Shown here: one piece after another, positions 17,023 to 26,268 of the stretch
How the letters are laid out: the number at the start of each line of letters is the position of its first letter
Position numbering within the stretch: the stretch's first letter is position 1
Origin: Vibrio sinaloensis
GTDB taxonomy: Bacteria; Pseudomonadota; Gammaproteobacteria; Enterobacterales; Vibrionaceae
Assembly: GCF_000808535.1 (NCBI RefSeq)
Contig: NZ_JWLV01000048.1
Location: forward strand, 186,001 to 250,000
DNA: 64,000 nucleotides
Direction of reading: 5' to 3'
Notes under the pieces: generated by a model
Seen by the model: the letters and a program-made list of their open reading frames with translations, nothing else
Database searches by the model: none
What the model was told of the DNA's origin: nothing
Position numbers and translations under genes: made by a program

Positions 17023-17684
17023 GCGTAGTTGCTATCTAGAAGCGCAGCCGTGAACTGGGTTCGCAGATAGAACCCTCTTGGGCGTGTCTTGATGATTCTT
17101 CCGCTGGCGCCATACGCTTCGGTCAGTGCTCGGCCATTGGCCGCTTTTGGCCGCAGTTGTAGGACTTCACCATGCCTTGCGGTGATTTGTTCAACATGGC
17201 CTGTGACGATGAGGTCCATCAGCTCTTCCCAATCAGTTTTCAGCTGAAGCTCTTCTTCTTGAGTCGGTGACCAGATAAGAGGGGAGCCGACACGTCTTTC
17301 TGCCAGTGGGATCTCTCGCTCACCTTCAACGGGTACCCACAGGACTCGAGACAGTTTGTTCCGGACATGGCTGTTTTCCCAACTCAGCCCATGTATGCCA
17401 ACAAGTGGAGCGACACAAACAAAGGTGGTCTCTAGCGGTTTGCCTGTGTAGCTAATGGGGATGGTTTTAAGCTCAATACCCAGCTTTTCAAAGTCCTGCT
17501 GAGGTTTACTGCCTGCGGTAGCGCCTAGGTGCCATTCGAGTAGTTGTCCAACCCATCCTTTATCTCGACGTAAATCAGGTGGAACCGTCATTTGGGCTTC
17601 TTGTGCAAGCTCTGCAAATGAAAGTCCGGCAACACTCCATGCGCGCTCTAACAGTTCAGATTCGGATTGTGGTTCTGGTTTCAT
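17019..17684 (-). CDS. mutH: DNA mismatch repair endonuclease MutH
   Basis: Nicks the unmethylated strand at hemimethylated GATC sites after activation by MutS-MutL. The 221-residue product has the expected length. The restriction-enzyme-like core DFEKLGIELKTIPI (catalytic Asp, then Glu-x-Lys) lies near residues 64-77, and the N-terminal LLERAWSVAGLSFAELA near 10-26. MutH implies Dam methylation in this organism. The DnaA-box region begins about 100 bases upstream of its start. Confidence 0.95.
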   Translation of the reverse strand: MKPEPQSESELLERAWSVAGLSFAELAQEAQMTVPPDLRRDKGWVGQLLEWHLGATAGSKPQQDFEKLGIELKTIPISYTGKPLETTFVCVAPLVGIHGLSWENSHVRNKLSRVLWVPVEGEREIPLAERRVGSPLIWSPTQEEELQLKTDWEELMDLIVTGHVEQITARHGEVLQLRPKAANGRALTEAYGASGRIIKTRPRGFYLRTQFTAALLDSNYA

Positions 17685-17786
17685 ACTATTCGCTGTTCAA
17701 TAATTCTGTCTTTATTGTAACGGAAGCGCACCGGGTTGGCTGTGCGAAGTTTGATCATTTCGCGTGAAAGATCGTCTATCAAGTAG

Positions 17787-18192
17787 TTATCCACAGAAAG
17801 AAGGGGATCCTGTTGCCGTTTTCTTGGGTGTGTATGAATAAACAGGGGTTTTAGAGTGATTATTTGCTTGCAGTTTCCCTTAAAACTTGCATTTGCCAAT
17901 GTGGAGTGTGGATAAAACTATTGGTGGTGGATCTTTGACCGATCTGGTATTTGCCGAACATTACTAGAGTAGGTTGGCTTATTATCTGTAGGTTTGATAT
18001 TTAAGTTATTGATTTTAATTGTTTTGTTTTTGGAGTTCAGTAGGGGGCTTGTGCTTAAGTGGCCTTGTTGTCGATAAAATGATCACTTTGATGTGGATTT
18101 TTCACATAGTTATACACAGAAAAGGTGAATAAATGTGGTCTATGTCTCATTACGTTGTGTATAAGAGGTGTTCTGCTCAAAAGTTATTCATA
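17787..18192. other. DnaA-box cluster between mutH and rppH (DARS2-like locus)
   Basis: The 617-base gap 17685-18301 has no convincing gene. It holds four exact TTATNCACA boxes: TTATCCACA at 17787 (plus) and 17907 (minus), TTATACACA at 18110 (plus) and 18156 (minus). One-mismatch boxes lie at 18098 (TTTTTCACA), 18184 (TTATTCATA) and 18257 (TTTTCCACA, minus). A full IHF consensus match, AATCAATAACTTA on the minus strand, lies at 18002-18014. E. coli DARS2, which recharges DnaA with ATP, is beside mutH as I recall, so this is a positional and structural counterpart. Confidence 0.6.
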
Positions 18193-18301
18193 TTGTGTTT
18201 GGTGAGCGATATTTTCCGCCTTAGTCACACTAGTAAGTTTGCTCCAATTGGGGATATGTGGAAAAATCACTGTAATTAAAGATTTTATTAGAGGTTGGCC
18301 A

Positions 18302-18820
18302 GTGATAGATGGCGATGGTTACCGCTTAAATGTGGGAATTGTAATTTGTAACAACCATGGTCAGGTCTTCTGGGCTAAACGATACGGGCAACACTCTTGG
18401 CAGTTTCCTCAAGGGGGAATTGATGAAGGTGAAACCCCTGAGCAAGCGATGTACCGCGAGCTCTATGAAGAGGTTGGTCTAACGAAGAAGGATGTAAAGA
18501 TCGTAGCAACAAGTCGTCATTGGTTAAGATATAAGTTACCCAAACGACTGGTTCGCTGGGATTCCAAACCTGTTTGTATCGGTCAAAAACAGAAATGGTT
18601 TCTGCTGCGTTTAGATTGTGATGAGTCACGAATCAATATGCTGCGCGGCAGTTCCCCTGAATTCGATGGTTGGCGTTGGGTGAGTTATTGGTATCCTGTA
18701 CGACAAGTCGTTTCTTTCAAGCGCGATGTGTATCGCCGAGCGATGAAAGAGTTTGCCTCCATGGCAATGCCGTTTAAAGAGCGTAGAAGCAAGAACAAGC
18801 GCAAACATAGAAGAGGATAG
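18302..18820 (+). CDS. rppH: RNA pyrophosphohydrolase RppH
   Basis: Nudix hydrolase that removes pyrophosphate from 5' triphosphate mRNA and so starts RNase E decay. The 172-residue product has the Nudix box GGIDEGETPEQAMYRELYEE (about residues 38-57), continuing VGL, and a basic C-terminal tail (RRSKNKRKHRRG). The frame is open from 18239, but the family N-terminus (x-IDGDGYRLNVGIV) begins at the GTG at 18302, preceded by GAGG. The ptsP ATG follows 2 bases after its stop, the same rppH-ptsP pairing as E. coli. Confidence 0.95.
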   Translation: MIDGDGYRLNVGIVICNNHGQVFWAKRYGQHSWQFPQGGIDEGETPEQAMYRELYEEVGLTKKDVKIVATSRHWLRYKLPKRLVRWDSKPVCIGQKQKWFLLRLDCDESRINMLRGSSPEFDGWRWVSYWYPVRQVVSFKRDVYRRAMKEFASMAMPFKERRSKNKRKHRRG

Positions 18821-18822
18821 AC

Positions 18823-21069
18823 ATGCTTTCTCAACTAAGGGAAATAGTTGAACAGGTTTCCAAAGTCGAAGATGTACATCAGGCTTTGGATATCTTGGTT
18901 AAGCAGACGTGCAGTGCCATGAGCACCGAATGTTGTACTATCTATCTCGCCAATGAAGAAATGCAGCGCCTTGAGTTGATGGCGACGCAAGGTTTACGTT
19001 TCAAAGGCGACAAAATTCGCATTGGATTTAATGAGGGTTTGGTTGGTCTGGTAAAGCGCACGGCTGAGCCTCTCAATATTGCAGAAGCTTCTAAGCATCC
19101 AAACTTCAAATACTTCTCTGAGCTAGGTGAAGAAATTTACCACAGCTTTCTTGGTACGCCGATTATTCACCGCAAACAGGTGTTAGGGGTCTTGGTCGTT
19201 CAGCAAAAGATGCCCCGCCAGTTTGACGAGATGGAAGAGTCTTTTTTAGTCACCTTAGCGGCTCAGCTCGCGGTGATCATCGCGCATGCTCAAACGCAAG
19301 GTCAGTGGCGTTTAGAAAAGAAACAGCTTGCGATGAAAGGGGTCCCTGCATCGAGTGGCGTGGCGATTGGGGAGTTTTGGTTAGATGATACTCAGCCAGA
19401 ACTCACGGATGTGTACCCTGCCTCAACACTAGACATCGAACGCGAGCAGGAAATCTTGCTATTGGCGGTTGAAGCGGCATTGAGTGACTTTCGGCGTATG
19501 CGTAAGAAGCTCGACAGTGAGATCAACAAAGATGCGTTGGCCATTTTTGACCTGTTTACGCATTTACTCAATGATCCGATGTTGCGTAAAGATCTTAAAG
19601 CGCAAATTCAGAAAGGCGATCGCGCTGACTGGGCATTACGTCAAGTTGTAGAGAGCTATTCGAATCGATTCGCTCGAATGTCAGATGTCTACCTGAGAGA
19701 GCGAGCTCAAGATATTCGAGAGTTAGGCCAGCGACTACTTTACTTCCTTCATAACACTGAAAAAGAGCAGCCAGCTTTAGAAAAGCCGGTGATCTTAGTC
19801 GTCAGAGAACTTACGGCGACAATTCTAGCCTCTATTCCCAAAGATATGCTGTTGGCCGTGGTGTCGATTGAAGGTGCAGCCAACTCACACGCTGCGATTC
19901 TCTCCCGTGCGCTCGGGATACCCGCCGTTATGGGGGCAAACGTCAATTTAAAGAACATCAATGGCAAACAAGGGGTCGTAGATGGCTACAGCGGTAAGAT
20001 ATTAGTCTCGCCGAGCCGCCAGTTACTAAGGGCCTACACGTCGCTGGTCAATGAAGAGCGAGAGCTCGCGACCATGGTCAATCAGCGAATCTTAGAGCCT
20101 GCGTGTACTCGAGACGGTCAGCGAATTGAGGTTATGCTTAATGCAGGTTTAAGCGCAGATGCCAATATCGCCGTTAACCAAGGGGTTGATGGGGTCGGGT
20201 TATATCGAACGGAAATTTCCTTTTTGCTCCAGCATCGTTTTCCATCAGAAGAAGAACAAACTCAACAATATCAAGCGGTACTCAATACCTATCCGGACAA
20301 GCGGGTGGTGATGCGCACCCTCGATGTGGGCGGAGACAAAGCGCTTCCTTACCTTCCTATCGAAGAAGACAATCCATTTTTGGGATGGCGTGGTATTCGT
20401 TTTACACTGGATCACCCAGACATTTTCCTCATGCAAATCCGTGCCATGATGAAGGCAAGTGCAAATAGCCAAAACCTGAGTATCTTGTTGCCAATGGTGT
20501 CGGGAGCACAGGAACTAGATGATGCTATTGACCTGATTGAGCGCGCCTATCGAGAGGTTGTTGAGCTCGATTCTCGGATCCAAATGCCCGAAATTGGCGT
20601 GATGATTGAAGTGCCTTCGATGATCTATCTGTTGCCTCTGATTGCCGAAAAAGTGGATTTTGTTTCCATTGGTACTAACGACTTAACGCAGTATTTGTTG
20701 GCGGTTGATCGAAATAATGCACGTGTATCGGATGTGTATGAATCGATGCATCCCGCGGTGGTGATGGCGCTCAATCATATTCAGCAGATGTGTCAACAGC
20801 TCAAGCTGCCTGTTTGTATCTGTGGGGAGCTAGCGGGCGATCCGATTGGGGCGCTGTTAATGGTCGGGTTAGGTTATCGAAGCTTAAGCATGAACACCTC
20901 CAATGTGGCGAAAGTAAAATACTTATTGCGGCATACTGACAGCCAAGAGCTGAAGCAACTTGCTGACAAAGCTCTGATGCAACCTTATGGCAATGATATT
21001 TATAATATGATGCAAACTTTCTTTGAAGATAAAGGCTTTGCAGGCTTTATCCGTGCAGGTAAACGATAG
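18823..21069 (+). CDS. ptsP: phosphoenolpyruvate-protein phosphotransferase PtsP (EI-Ntr)
   Basis: First enzyme of the nitrogen-type phosphotransferase system; it takes phosphate from PEP and passes it to NPr. The 748-residue product has an N-terminal GAF domain (about 15-155, CTIYLANEEMQRLEL onward), the phosphohistidine domain with GAANSHAAILSRALGIPAVMG (active His near 356), and the PEP-binding TIM barrel with VGLYRTEISFL, RTLDVGGDK and the closing CGELAGDPIGALLMVGLG. It is translationally close to rppH and followed 5 bases later by a TSUP permease. Confidence 0.95.
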   Translation: MLSQLREIVEQVSKVEDVHQALDILVKQTCSAMSTECCTIYLANEEMQRLELMATQGLRFKGDKIRIGFNEGLVGLVKRTAEPLNIAEASKHPNFKYFSELGEEIYHSFLGTPIIHRKQVLGVLVVQQKMPRQFDEMEESFLVTLAAQLAVIIAHAQTQGQWRLEKKQLAMKGVPASSGVAIGEFWLDDTQPELTDVYPASTLDIEREQEILLLAVEAALSDFRRMRKKLDSEINKDALAIFDLFTHLLNDPMLRKDLKAQIQKGDRADWALRQVVESYSNRFARMSDVYLRERAQDIRELGQRLLYFLHNTEKEQPALEKPVILVVRELTATILASIPKDMLLAVVSIEGAANSHAAILSRALGIPAVMGANVNLKNINGKQGVVDGYSGKILVSPSRQLLRAYTSLVNEERELATMVNQRILEPACTRDGQRIEVMLNAGLSADANIAVNQGVDGVGLYRTEISFLLQHRFPSEEEQTQQYQAVLNTYPDKRVVMRTLDVGGDKALPYLPIEEDNPFLGWRGIRFTLDHPDIFLMQIRAMMKASANSQNLSILLPMVSGAQELDDAIDLIERAYREVVELDSRIQMPEIGVMIEVPSMIYLLPLIAEKVDFVSIGTNDLTQYLLAVDRNNARVSDVYESMHPAVVMALNHIQQMCQQLKLPVCICGELAGDPIGALLMVGLGYRSLSMNTSNVAKVKYLLRHTDSQELKQLADKALMQPYGNDIYNMMQTFFEDKGFAGFIRAGKR

Positions 21070-21074
21070 AAATC

Positions 21075-21869
21075 ATGGTAAATATCGAGTTTTTTGCCCT
21101 GTTGCTGCTTTTAGGCAGTGTAGTTGGCATCATGGCTGGTCTATTGGGGATTGGCGGCGGGCTGATTGTGGTGCCAGCTTTGATGTTCCTCTTACCCATG
21201 GCGGGCATTGACGCGAACATTGCGATGCAGATGGCGCTGGCAACCTCTTTGGCGTCAATCATTGTCACATCGGGATCGTCGGCATATAACCACTTTAAGC
21301 TGGGCAACGTGGACATGTTTGTCGTTAAGTGGCTAATGCCGGGAGTTGTCATCGGCGGTTTTCTAGGGGCCAACGTGGCGGAATGGGTTCCTTCGCAGTA
21401 TTTACCTAAGGTGTTTGGTGTCATTGTGCTGTGCCTATCCATCCAAATGCTGTTCTCAATTCGGGGGAAAACTCAACGCTCCATGCCAAACAGCAGTGTG
21501 ACGATGGCGATCGGCGCGGGGATCGGCATGGTCTCGAGTCTTGCTGGGATTGGAGGTGGCTCATTGTCGGTTCCGTTTTTGAATCGTCATGGCATTGAGA
21601 TGCGCAAAGCGGTGGGTTCTTCCTCGGTTTGCGGATGCTTTATCGCGTTATCTGGAATGTTGGGGTTTATTCTTCATGGCTATAAAGCTGAGGTACTGCC
21701 AGCTTACAGTTTAGGTTATGTCTATTTGCCAGTTTTGGTCGGCATCACCGCGACCTCTATGTTAACGACTCGATTTGGCGCTCGCCTTGCCTCGAGTATG
21801 CCAACGGTGCGGTTGAAGAAAATCTTTGCCCTATTTTTAATCTTTGTCGCAGGAACTATGTTACTGTGA
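21075..21869 (+). CDS. TSUP-family membrane permease (TauE/SafE-like)
   Basis: A 264-residue inner-membrane protein with about eight hydrophobic helices. It has the duplicated glycine-rich signature of the family: GLLGIGGGLIVVPALMFL near residue 16 and SLAGIGGGSLSVPFLNRHG near 154. TSUP proteins move small anions such as sulfite, sulfoacetate or organic acids; the substrate is not readable here. It sits 5 bases after ptsP and 53 before lgt. Confidence 0.85.
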   Translation: MVNIEFFALLLLLGSVVGIMAGLLGIGGGLIVVPALMFLLPMAGIDANIAMQMALATSLASIIVTSGSSAYNHFKLGNVDMFVVKWLMPGVVIGGFLGANVAEWVPSQYLPKVFGVIVLCLSIQMLFSIRGKTQRSMPNSSVTMAIGAGIGMVSSLAGIGGGSLSVPFLNRHGIEMRKAVGSSSVCGCFIALSGMLGFILHGYKAEVLPAYSLGYVYLPVLVGITATSMLTTRFGARLASSMPTVRLKKIFALFLIFVAGTMLL

Positions 21870-21922
21870 TGCACTCTCATCTATACCTATCGTAATTTTG
21901 AACATCTAAGAGTAATAATCCT

Positions 21923-22744
21923 ATGTCTCAGGGATATCTTGAATTTCCTAATATAGATCCTGTATTGGTCTCTATTGGTCCTTTATCTATTCGTTGGTAC
22001 GGACTCATGTACCTCGTTGGTTTTGCTTTTGCGCTTTGGCTTGCGAATCGCCGAGCGGATAAACCTGGTAGCGGCTGGACACGTGAGCAAGTGTCAGACT
22101 TGTTGTTTGCGGGCTTTTTAGGCGTCGTTGTTGGTGGTCGAGTAGGGTATGTATTGTTCTACAACTTTGACCTATTTCTGCAAGACCCGCTTTACTTGTT
22201 CAAAGTGTGGACGGGAGGCATGTCATTTCACGGTGGATTGTTAGGTGTGATCACCGCGATGTTCTGGTACGCCAAGAAAAACGGTCGAACTTTCTTTGGC
22301 GTTGCAGACTTTATTGCACCGTTAGTGCCATTTGGCCTTGGTATGGGTCGACTTGGTAACTTCATGAACAGTGAGCTTTGGGGGCGTGTAACCGATGTCC
22401 CTTGGGCGTTTGTCTTCCCGAATGGTGGTCCATTGCCGCGTCACCCTTCACAGCTCTATGAAATGTTCCTAGAAGGGATCGTTCTATTCTTCATCTTGAA
22501 CTGGTTTATTAAAAAGCCTCGTCCACTGGGCGCTGTTTCAGGGCTATTTTTGGCGGGATATGGTACATTCCGTTTCCTCGTTGAATACGTTCGTGAGCCT
22601 GATGCGCACTTAGGTTTGTTCGGTGGTTTTATCTCTATGGGACAAATTCTATCGTTGCCGATGGTGATCATTGGTGGCCTTCTGGTCGCTTGGGCGTATA
22701 AACGTGGCTACTACAAAGACGAACTCCCGCAACAAACGAAGTAA
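21923..22744 (+). CDS. lgt: phosphatidylglycerol-prolipoprotein diacylglyceryl transferase Lgt
   Basis: Attaches diacylglycerol to the lipobox cysteine of prolipoproteins in the inner membrane, the first step of lipoprotein maturation. The 273-residue product has seven membrane segments, the HGGLLG motif near residue 103 and the Lgt signature GRLGNFMNSELWG near 142. Window genes whose products need this step include bamD and the DUF2799 lipoprotein. It is followed after 9 bases by thyA, the lgt-thyA arrangement of E. coli. Confidence 0.97.
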   Translation: MSQGYLEFPNIDPVLVSIGPLSIRWYGLMYLVGFAFALWLANRRADKPGSGWTREQVSDLLFAGFLGVVVGGRVGYVLFYNFDLFLQDPLYLFKVWTGGMSFHGGLLGVITAMFWYAKKNGRTFFGVADFIAPLVPFGLGMGRLGNFMNSELWGRVTDVPWAFVFPNGGPLPRHPSQLYEMFLEGIVLFFILNWFIKKPRPLGAVSGLFLAGYGTFRFLVEYVREPDAHLGLFGGFISMGQILSLPMVIIGGLLVAWAYKRGYYKDELPQQTK

Positions 22745-22753
22745 GGAATTGGT

Positions 22754-23605
22754 GTGAAACAGTATTTAGAACTCTGTCAGCGAATTGTCGAACATGGTGA
22801 GTGGATTGAAAATGAGCGTACTGGTAAACGCTGTTTGACCGTCATCAACGCTGACTTAACCTATGATGTTGCCAACAACCAGTTTCCTCTCGTCACCACG
22901 CGCAAGAGCTTTTGGAAAGCAGCGGTTGCCGAGCTACTAGGTTATATCCGAGGTTATGATAACGCGGAAGACTTCCGTAAGCTTGGAACCAAAACTTGGG
23001 ATGCAAATGCGAACCTGAATGAAGCATGGTTAAATAATCCGTACCGCAAAGGTGAGGATGATATGGGGCGTGTTTACGGCGTACAAGGGCGTGCTTGGGC
23101 TAAGCCTGATGGTGGTCATATTGACCAATTACGCAAGATTGTCGACGACCTCACTCGTGGCGTTGATGACCGTGGTGAGATCCTAAACTTCTACAACCCT
23201 GGTGAGTTCCATATGGGTTGCTTACGCCCGTGTATGTACAGTCATCATTTCTCGTTGCTTGGTGATACCTTGTACCTCAACAGCACGCAGCGCTCTTGTG
23301 ATGTACCCCTTGGCCTTAACTTTAATATGGTTCAAGTGTATGTGTTTTTAGCGATCATGGCTCAGATTACGGGGAAAAAGCCGGGGAAGGCCTACCATAA
23401 GATCGTCAACGCTCACATTTATGAAGACCAGCTTGAGTTGATGCGTGATGTGCAGCTTAAGCGCGAGCCACTAAAAGCGCCGACTTTCCACATCAACCCA
23501 AATATTAAGTCTCTTGAAGATCTAGAAACCTGGGTAACATTGGATGATTTTTGGGTCGAAGGCTACGAACATCATGATGCAATTAAATATCCGTTTTCTG
23601 TTTAA
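22754..23605 (+). CDS. thyA: thymidylate synthase ThyA
   Basis: Makes dTMP from dUMP with methylene-tetrahydrofolate. The 283-residue form is longer than the 264 of E. coli, as is usual in Vibrio. The catalytic cysteine is in LRPCMYSHHF (about residue 160), the substrate-binding QRSCDVPLGLNFN lies after it, and the ending HDAIKYPFSV is typical. The start is GTG at 22754. It is the last gene of the rppH-ptsP-TSUP-lgt-thyA run. Confidence 0.96.
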   Translation: MKQYLELCQRIVEHGEWIENERTGKRCLTVINADLTYDVANNQFPLVTTRKSFWKAAVAELLGYIRGYDNAEDFRKLGTKTWDANANLNEAWLNNPYRKGEDDMGRVYGVQGRAWAKPDGGHIDQLRKIVDDLTRGVDDRGEILNFYNPGEFHMGCLRPCMYSHHFSLLGDTLYLNSTQRSCDVPLGLNFNMVQVYVFLAIMAQITGKKPGKAYHKIVNAHIYEDQLELMRDVQLKREPLKAPTFHINPNIKSLEDLETWVTLDDFWVEGYEHHDAIKYPFSV

Positions 23606-23623
23606 TTGACTTAAGAAGTGAAT

Positions 23624-23666
23624 CAATGGCTTGGTTGTTATGATCATACGACCAAGCCATTTTTTA
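23624..23666 (+). terminator. terminator after thyA
   Basis: AATGGCTTGGT and ACCAAGCCATT form an 11-bp stem around a loop of about 18 bases, followed by TTTT. Confidence 0.85.
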
Positions 23667-23831
23667 TCCCCCCCAACCGCTTGCCCCTTTTTTCCTCGCT
23701 ACGTCTCATTTCTCTTATAAAGCAGCATGTTATCAATAATGCGACAAGGTTATCCGTCCATTGCTGAGTAATTTGTATGTTAACATGCCTCAAAAAATTA
23801 ACATGCTGTGTTGTATAAGGTTGTGTGATTG

Positions 23832-24617
23832 ATGGAATGTGATTATCGAAAGCTGAGAGATACCGTCGCCAAGCAGATTCAATGGGATGAATTTGGGTGT
23901 GCCTATATTCAACACAATGGTCTGATGTTTCACAGTTTTTTTCAGCCGATTTATGACCGCAGCATGGAGATTTTTGGTGTAGAGGCATTGGCTCGTATCT
24001 ATGACAACAACGGCGACCTTGTCCGGACGGATCACTACTTTAAATCGCTTGAGCAAGATGATGACGCGTTGCTCTACAGCACCTATATGTGCGCAGCCAT
24101 TCATGTGATTAACTTCGCACGCTCTATTTACCGCTCTAAGTGTATTTTTATCAACGTTGCTCCTGTTGTATTTGAGCTTATCTCTAATGATTCCTTTGCC
24201 ATCGAGAGTTTGTTACACAAGTTGGATGCATTACAGCTAAAACCAGAACAGATCATTTATGAGCTGATAGAACTTCAAAGTCACGATTATCAACTGGCGG
24301 TGAGCGGGGTAAAGGCGTTAGAGAGTGTGAATATTCGAGTAGCGGTTGACGACTTCGGTGTAAAAAGCTCTACAGAACACAGAGTAAAAATAGTGCAGCC
24401 GAGCTTTTTGAAGTTGGACAGAAGTTTAGTTGTGAATGCAGTGGAGAGTGGATGCGATGGTATCGAACAGGCGATAAGTCTTGGCCGCTCGACCCGTTCC
24501 TTGATTATCGCGGAAGGAATAGAGAATCAAGCAATGTTGTCCCATTGTCAGTCTTGTGATGTCGATTTTTTTCAAGGGTACTATTTAGCTCGCCCACATA
24601 AAACTCCTCTTGCCTAA
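23832..24617 (+). CDS. stand-alone EAL-domain protein (putative c-di-GMP phosphodiesterase)
   Basis: A 261-residue cytosolic protein made of a single EAL domain with no membrane segment or GGDEF partner. EALAR lies near residue 50. The other catalytic positions are mostly kept: INVAP for the Asn site, ELIE for the second Glu, DDFG, LKLDRSLV for the Lys, and AEGIE. Loop 6 after DDFG reads VKSSTEH rather than the usual TGYSSL, a departure that could affect dimer-linked activity. The ATG at 23832 is chosen over a TTG one codon earlier. It stands alone between the thyA terminator and nptA. Confidence 0.82.
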   Translation: MECDYRKLRDTVAKQIQWDEFGCAYIQHNGLMFHSFFQPIYDRSMEIFGVEALARIYDNNGDLVRTDHYFKSLEQDDDALLYSTYMCAAIHVINFARSIYRSKCIFINVAPVVFELISNDSFAIESLLHKLDALQLKPEQIIYELIELQSHDYQLAVSGVKALESVNIRVAVDDFGVKSSTEHRVKIVQPSFLKLDRSLVVNAVESGCDGIEQAISLGRSTRSLIIAEGIENQAMLSHCQSCDVDFFQGYYLARPHKTPLA

Positions 24618-24667
24618 GTCGTTTTGTCCCTCCACTCCTTTAAGTTTCTAATTGCAAACAGCAGGAA

Positions 24668-24699
24668 CAAAAAAGCCCACGATACTTCGTGGGCTCTAA
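24668..24699 (-). terminator. terminator after nptA
   Basis: On the minus strand AGCCCACGAAG and CTTCGTGGGCT-type arms (24674-24695) are followed by TTTTTT (24668-24674). Confidence 0.85.
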
Positions 24700-24715
24700 A
24701 GGGAATCGGTGACGC

Positions 24716-25861
24716 TTAAGTGGTTAGCGCTAGGATTGTTCCTGGCAGTACAACGAAGACTGCTAGAAGGTAACCCGCGACAACTGCTTTGTTCTTCACT
24801 GCCATATCAGAGATGAAGTCTGCGCCTTTCACTGGTAGTTCGCGTAGGAACGGAATACCGAAGATGAATACCGTTGCCATGATGTTAAACACTAGGTGAA
24901 CAAGTGCAATTTGTAATGCGAACACTGCAAACTCACCTGATACCGCTGTCGCAGCTAGAAGTGCTGTAATACATGTACCGATGTTTGCGCCTAGAGTGAA
25001 TGGGTAAACATCACGTACTTTTAGAACACCTGAGCCGACCAGTGGTACCATCAAACTTGTTGTCGTTGAAGATGACTGAACCAGCACAGTAACGATTGAA
25101 CCTGACACGATACCGTGAATTGGACCACGACCGATCGCATTCTTTAGAATCTCGCGAGCACGACCAACCATTAGGCTCTTCATCAGTTTGCCCATCACTG
25201 TAATCGCAACGAAGATTGTCGCGATACCCAAGACGATAAGCAGCACACCACCGACTTGGTCGCCAAATGTTGATAACGGCTCTTTTACAGCACTAACGAC
25301 AGGTTTAGTAATTGGTTTAATGAAGTTAAGTCCTTTGATGCTCATGTCACCTGTTGCTAGGAATGGAGAGACTAGCCAGTGTGAGATCTTATCAAGGATG
25401 CCAAACATCATTTCTAGAGGTAGGAAGATGATTACCGCAAGAAGGTTAAAGAAGTCATGGATCGTTGCACTTGCAAATGCGCGTTTAAATTCTTCTTTGC
25501 AACGTACGTGACCAAGAGATACCAGAGTATTGGTCACTGTTGTACCGATGTTTGCACCCATCACCATAGGGATGGCTGTTTCGACCGGAAGACCGCCGGC
25601 AACAAGGCCCACGATAATTGAAGTAACTGTACTTGAAGATTGGATAAGTGCTGTTGCCACTAGACCGATCATCAAACCTGCTACTGGGTGAGACGCGAAT
25701 TCAAATAAAACCTTGGCTTGATCACCTGTCGCCCATTTAAAACCGCTGCCTACCATTGATACTGCTAAAAGTAGTAGGTACAACATGAATGCCAAGTTAG
25801 CCCAGCGTAACCAGCGAGCCGTGCTCGAGATTGGTGCTGCTGTAGTAGTAGCTTGGTTCAT
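24716..25861 (-). CDS. nptA: sodium-dependent phosphate transporter NptA
   Basis: Na+/phosphate cotransporter of the SLC34/NptA family in the inner membrane. The 381-residue product has two inverted copies of the transport motif: ALIQSSSTVTSIIVGLVAGG near residue 66 and VLVQSSSTTTSLMVPLVGSG near 258. The length matches V. cholerae NptA, which was shown to move phosphate with sodium. It is divergent from nhaR, a sodium-responsive regulator, although no link between the two is shown. Confidence 0.93.
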   Translation of the reverse strand: MNQATTTAAPISSTARWLRWANLAFMLYLLLLAVSMVGSGFKWATGDQAKVLFEFASHPVAGLMIGLVATALIQSSSTVTSIIVGLVAGGLPVETAIPMVMGANIGTTVTNTLVSLGHVRCKEEFKRAFASATIHDFFNLLAVIIFLPLEMMFGILDKISHWLVSPFLATGDMSIKGLNFIKPITKPVVSAVKEPLSTFGDQVGGVLLIVLGIATIFVAITVMGKLMKSLMVGRAREILKNAIGRGPIHGIVSGSIVTVLVQSSSTTTSLMVPLVGSGVLKVRDVYPFTLGANIGTCITALLAATAVSGEFAVFALQIALVHLVFNIMATVFIFGIPFLRELPVKGADFISDMAVKNKAVVAGYLLAVFVVLPGTILALTT

Positions 25862-26268
25862 AATTTTTCTCCGTGGACCGTTTAAATCTTGTTTGGTCTG
25901 TTGTTGAAACTGAGGGCGATGTTAGAGGGGAAATATTTCAGTAATATTACAGTTGTGTGTAATAACACTTTTTTTGCGGCTATGGTCGTTTTTGGGGTGT
26001 AGTCAATGTTTTACATTGTCTGTAAGATGTTGATTCTATTGCTTTATTTTTATCTTTATTTTGGTCGGGTTTTATTGGTTTTTTATCAATAGTTTTGTCA
26101 GATAGCACTTGTTTATCACTGCTTTATAACAGTTATAAGGCAAAAATGAAGAGCTATTGTTCGGTAAAATCATAATATAATGACGGTGTCTTCGTTTTTG
26201 CCGAATCGTTGTTGTCATTGAGTGGATTTGCTATAACCTAAGCATTCACTTTATCTTGAGTTAACACT
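25862..26268. promoter_or_regulatory. nptA-nhaR divergent regulatory region
   Basis: The 407-base gap holds no gene. It has two related palindromes on the nptA side: TATTACA-GTTGTG-TGTAATA (25945-25964) and TTACA-TTGTC-TGTAA (26011-26025). On the nhaR side there is a TATAAT at 26176-26181 with no good -35. The palindromes could bind the same factor. Confidence 0.5.

Noticed and set aside
17681..17899. 72-codon minus-strand frame ending in an ATGA overlap with mutH
   Set aside because: It begins only at TTG with no ribosome-binding site and has no recognisable domain, and it covers a DnaA box. The ATGA overlap is suggestive but not enough.
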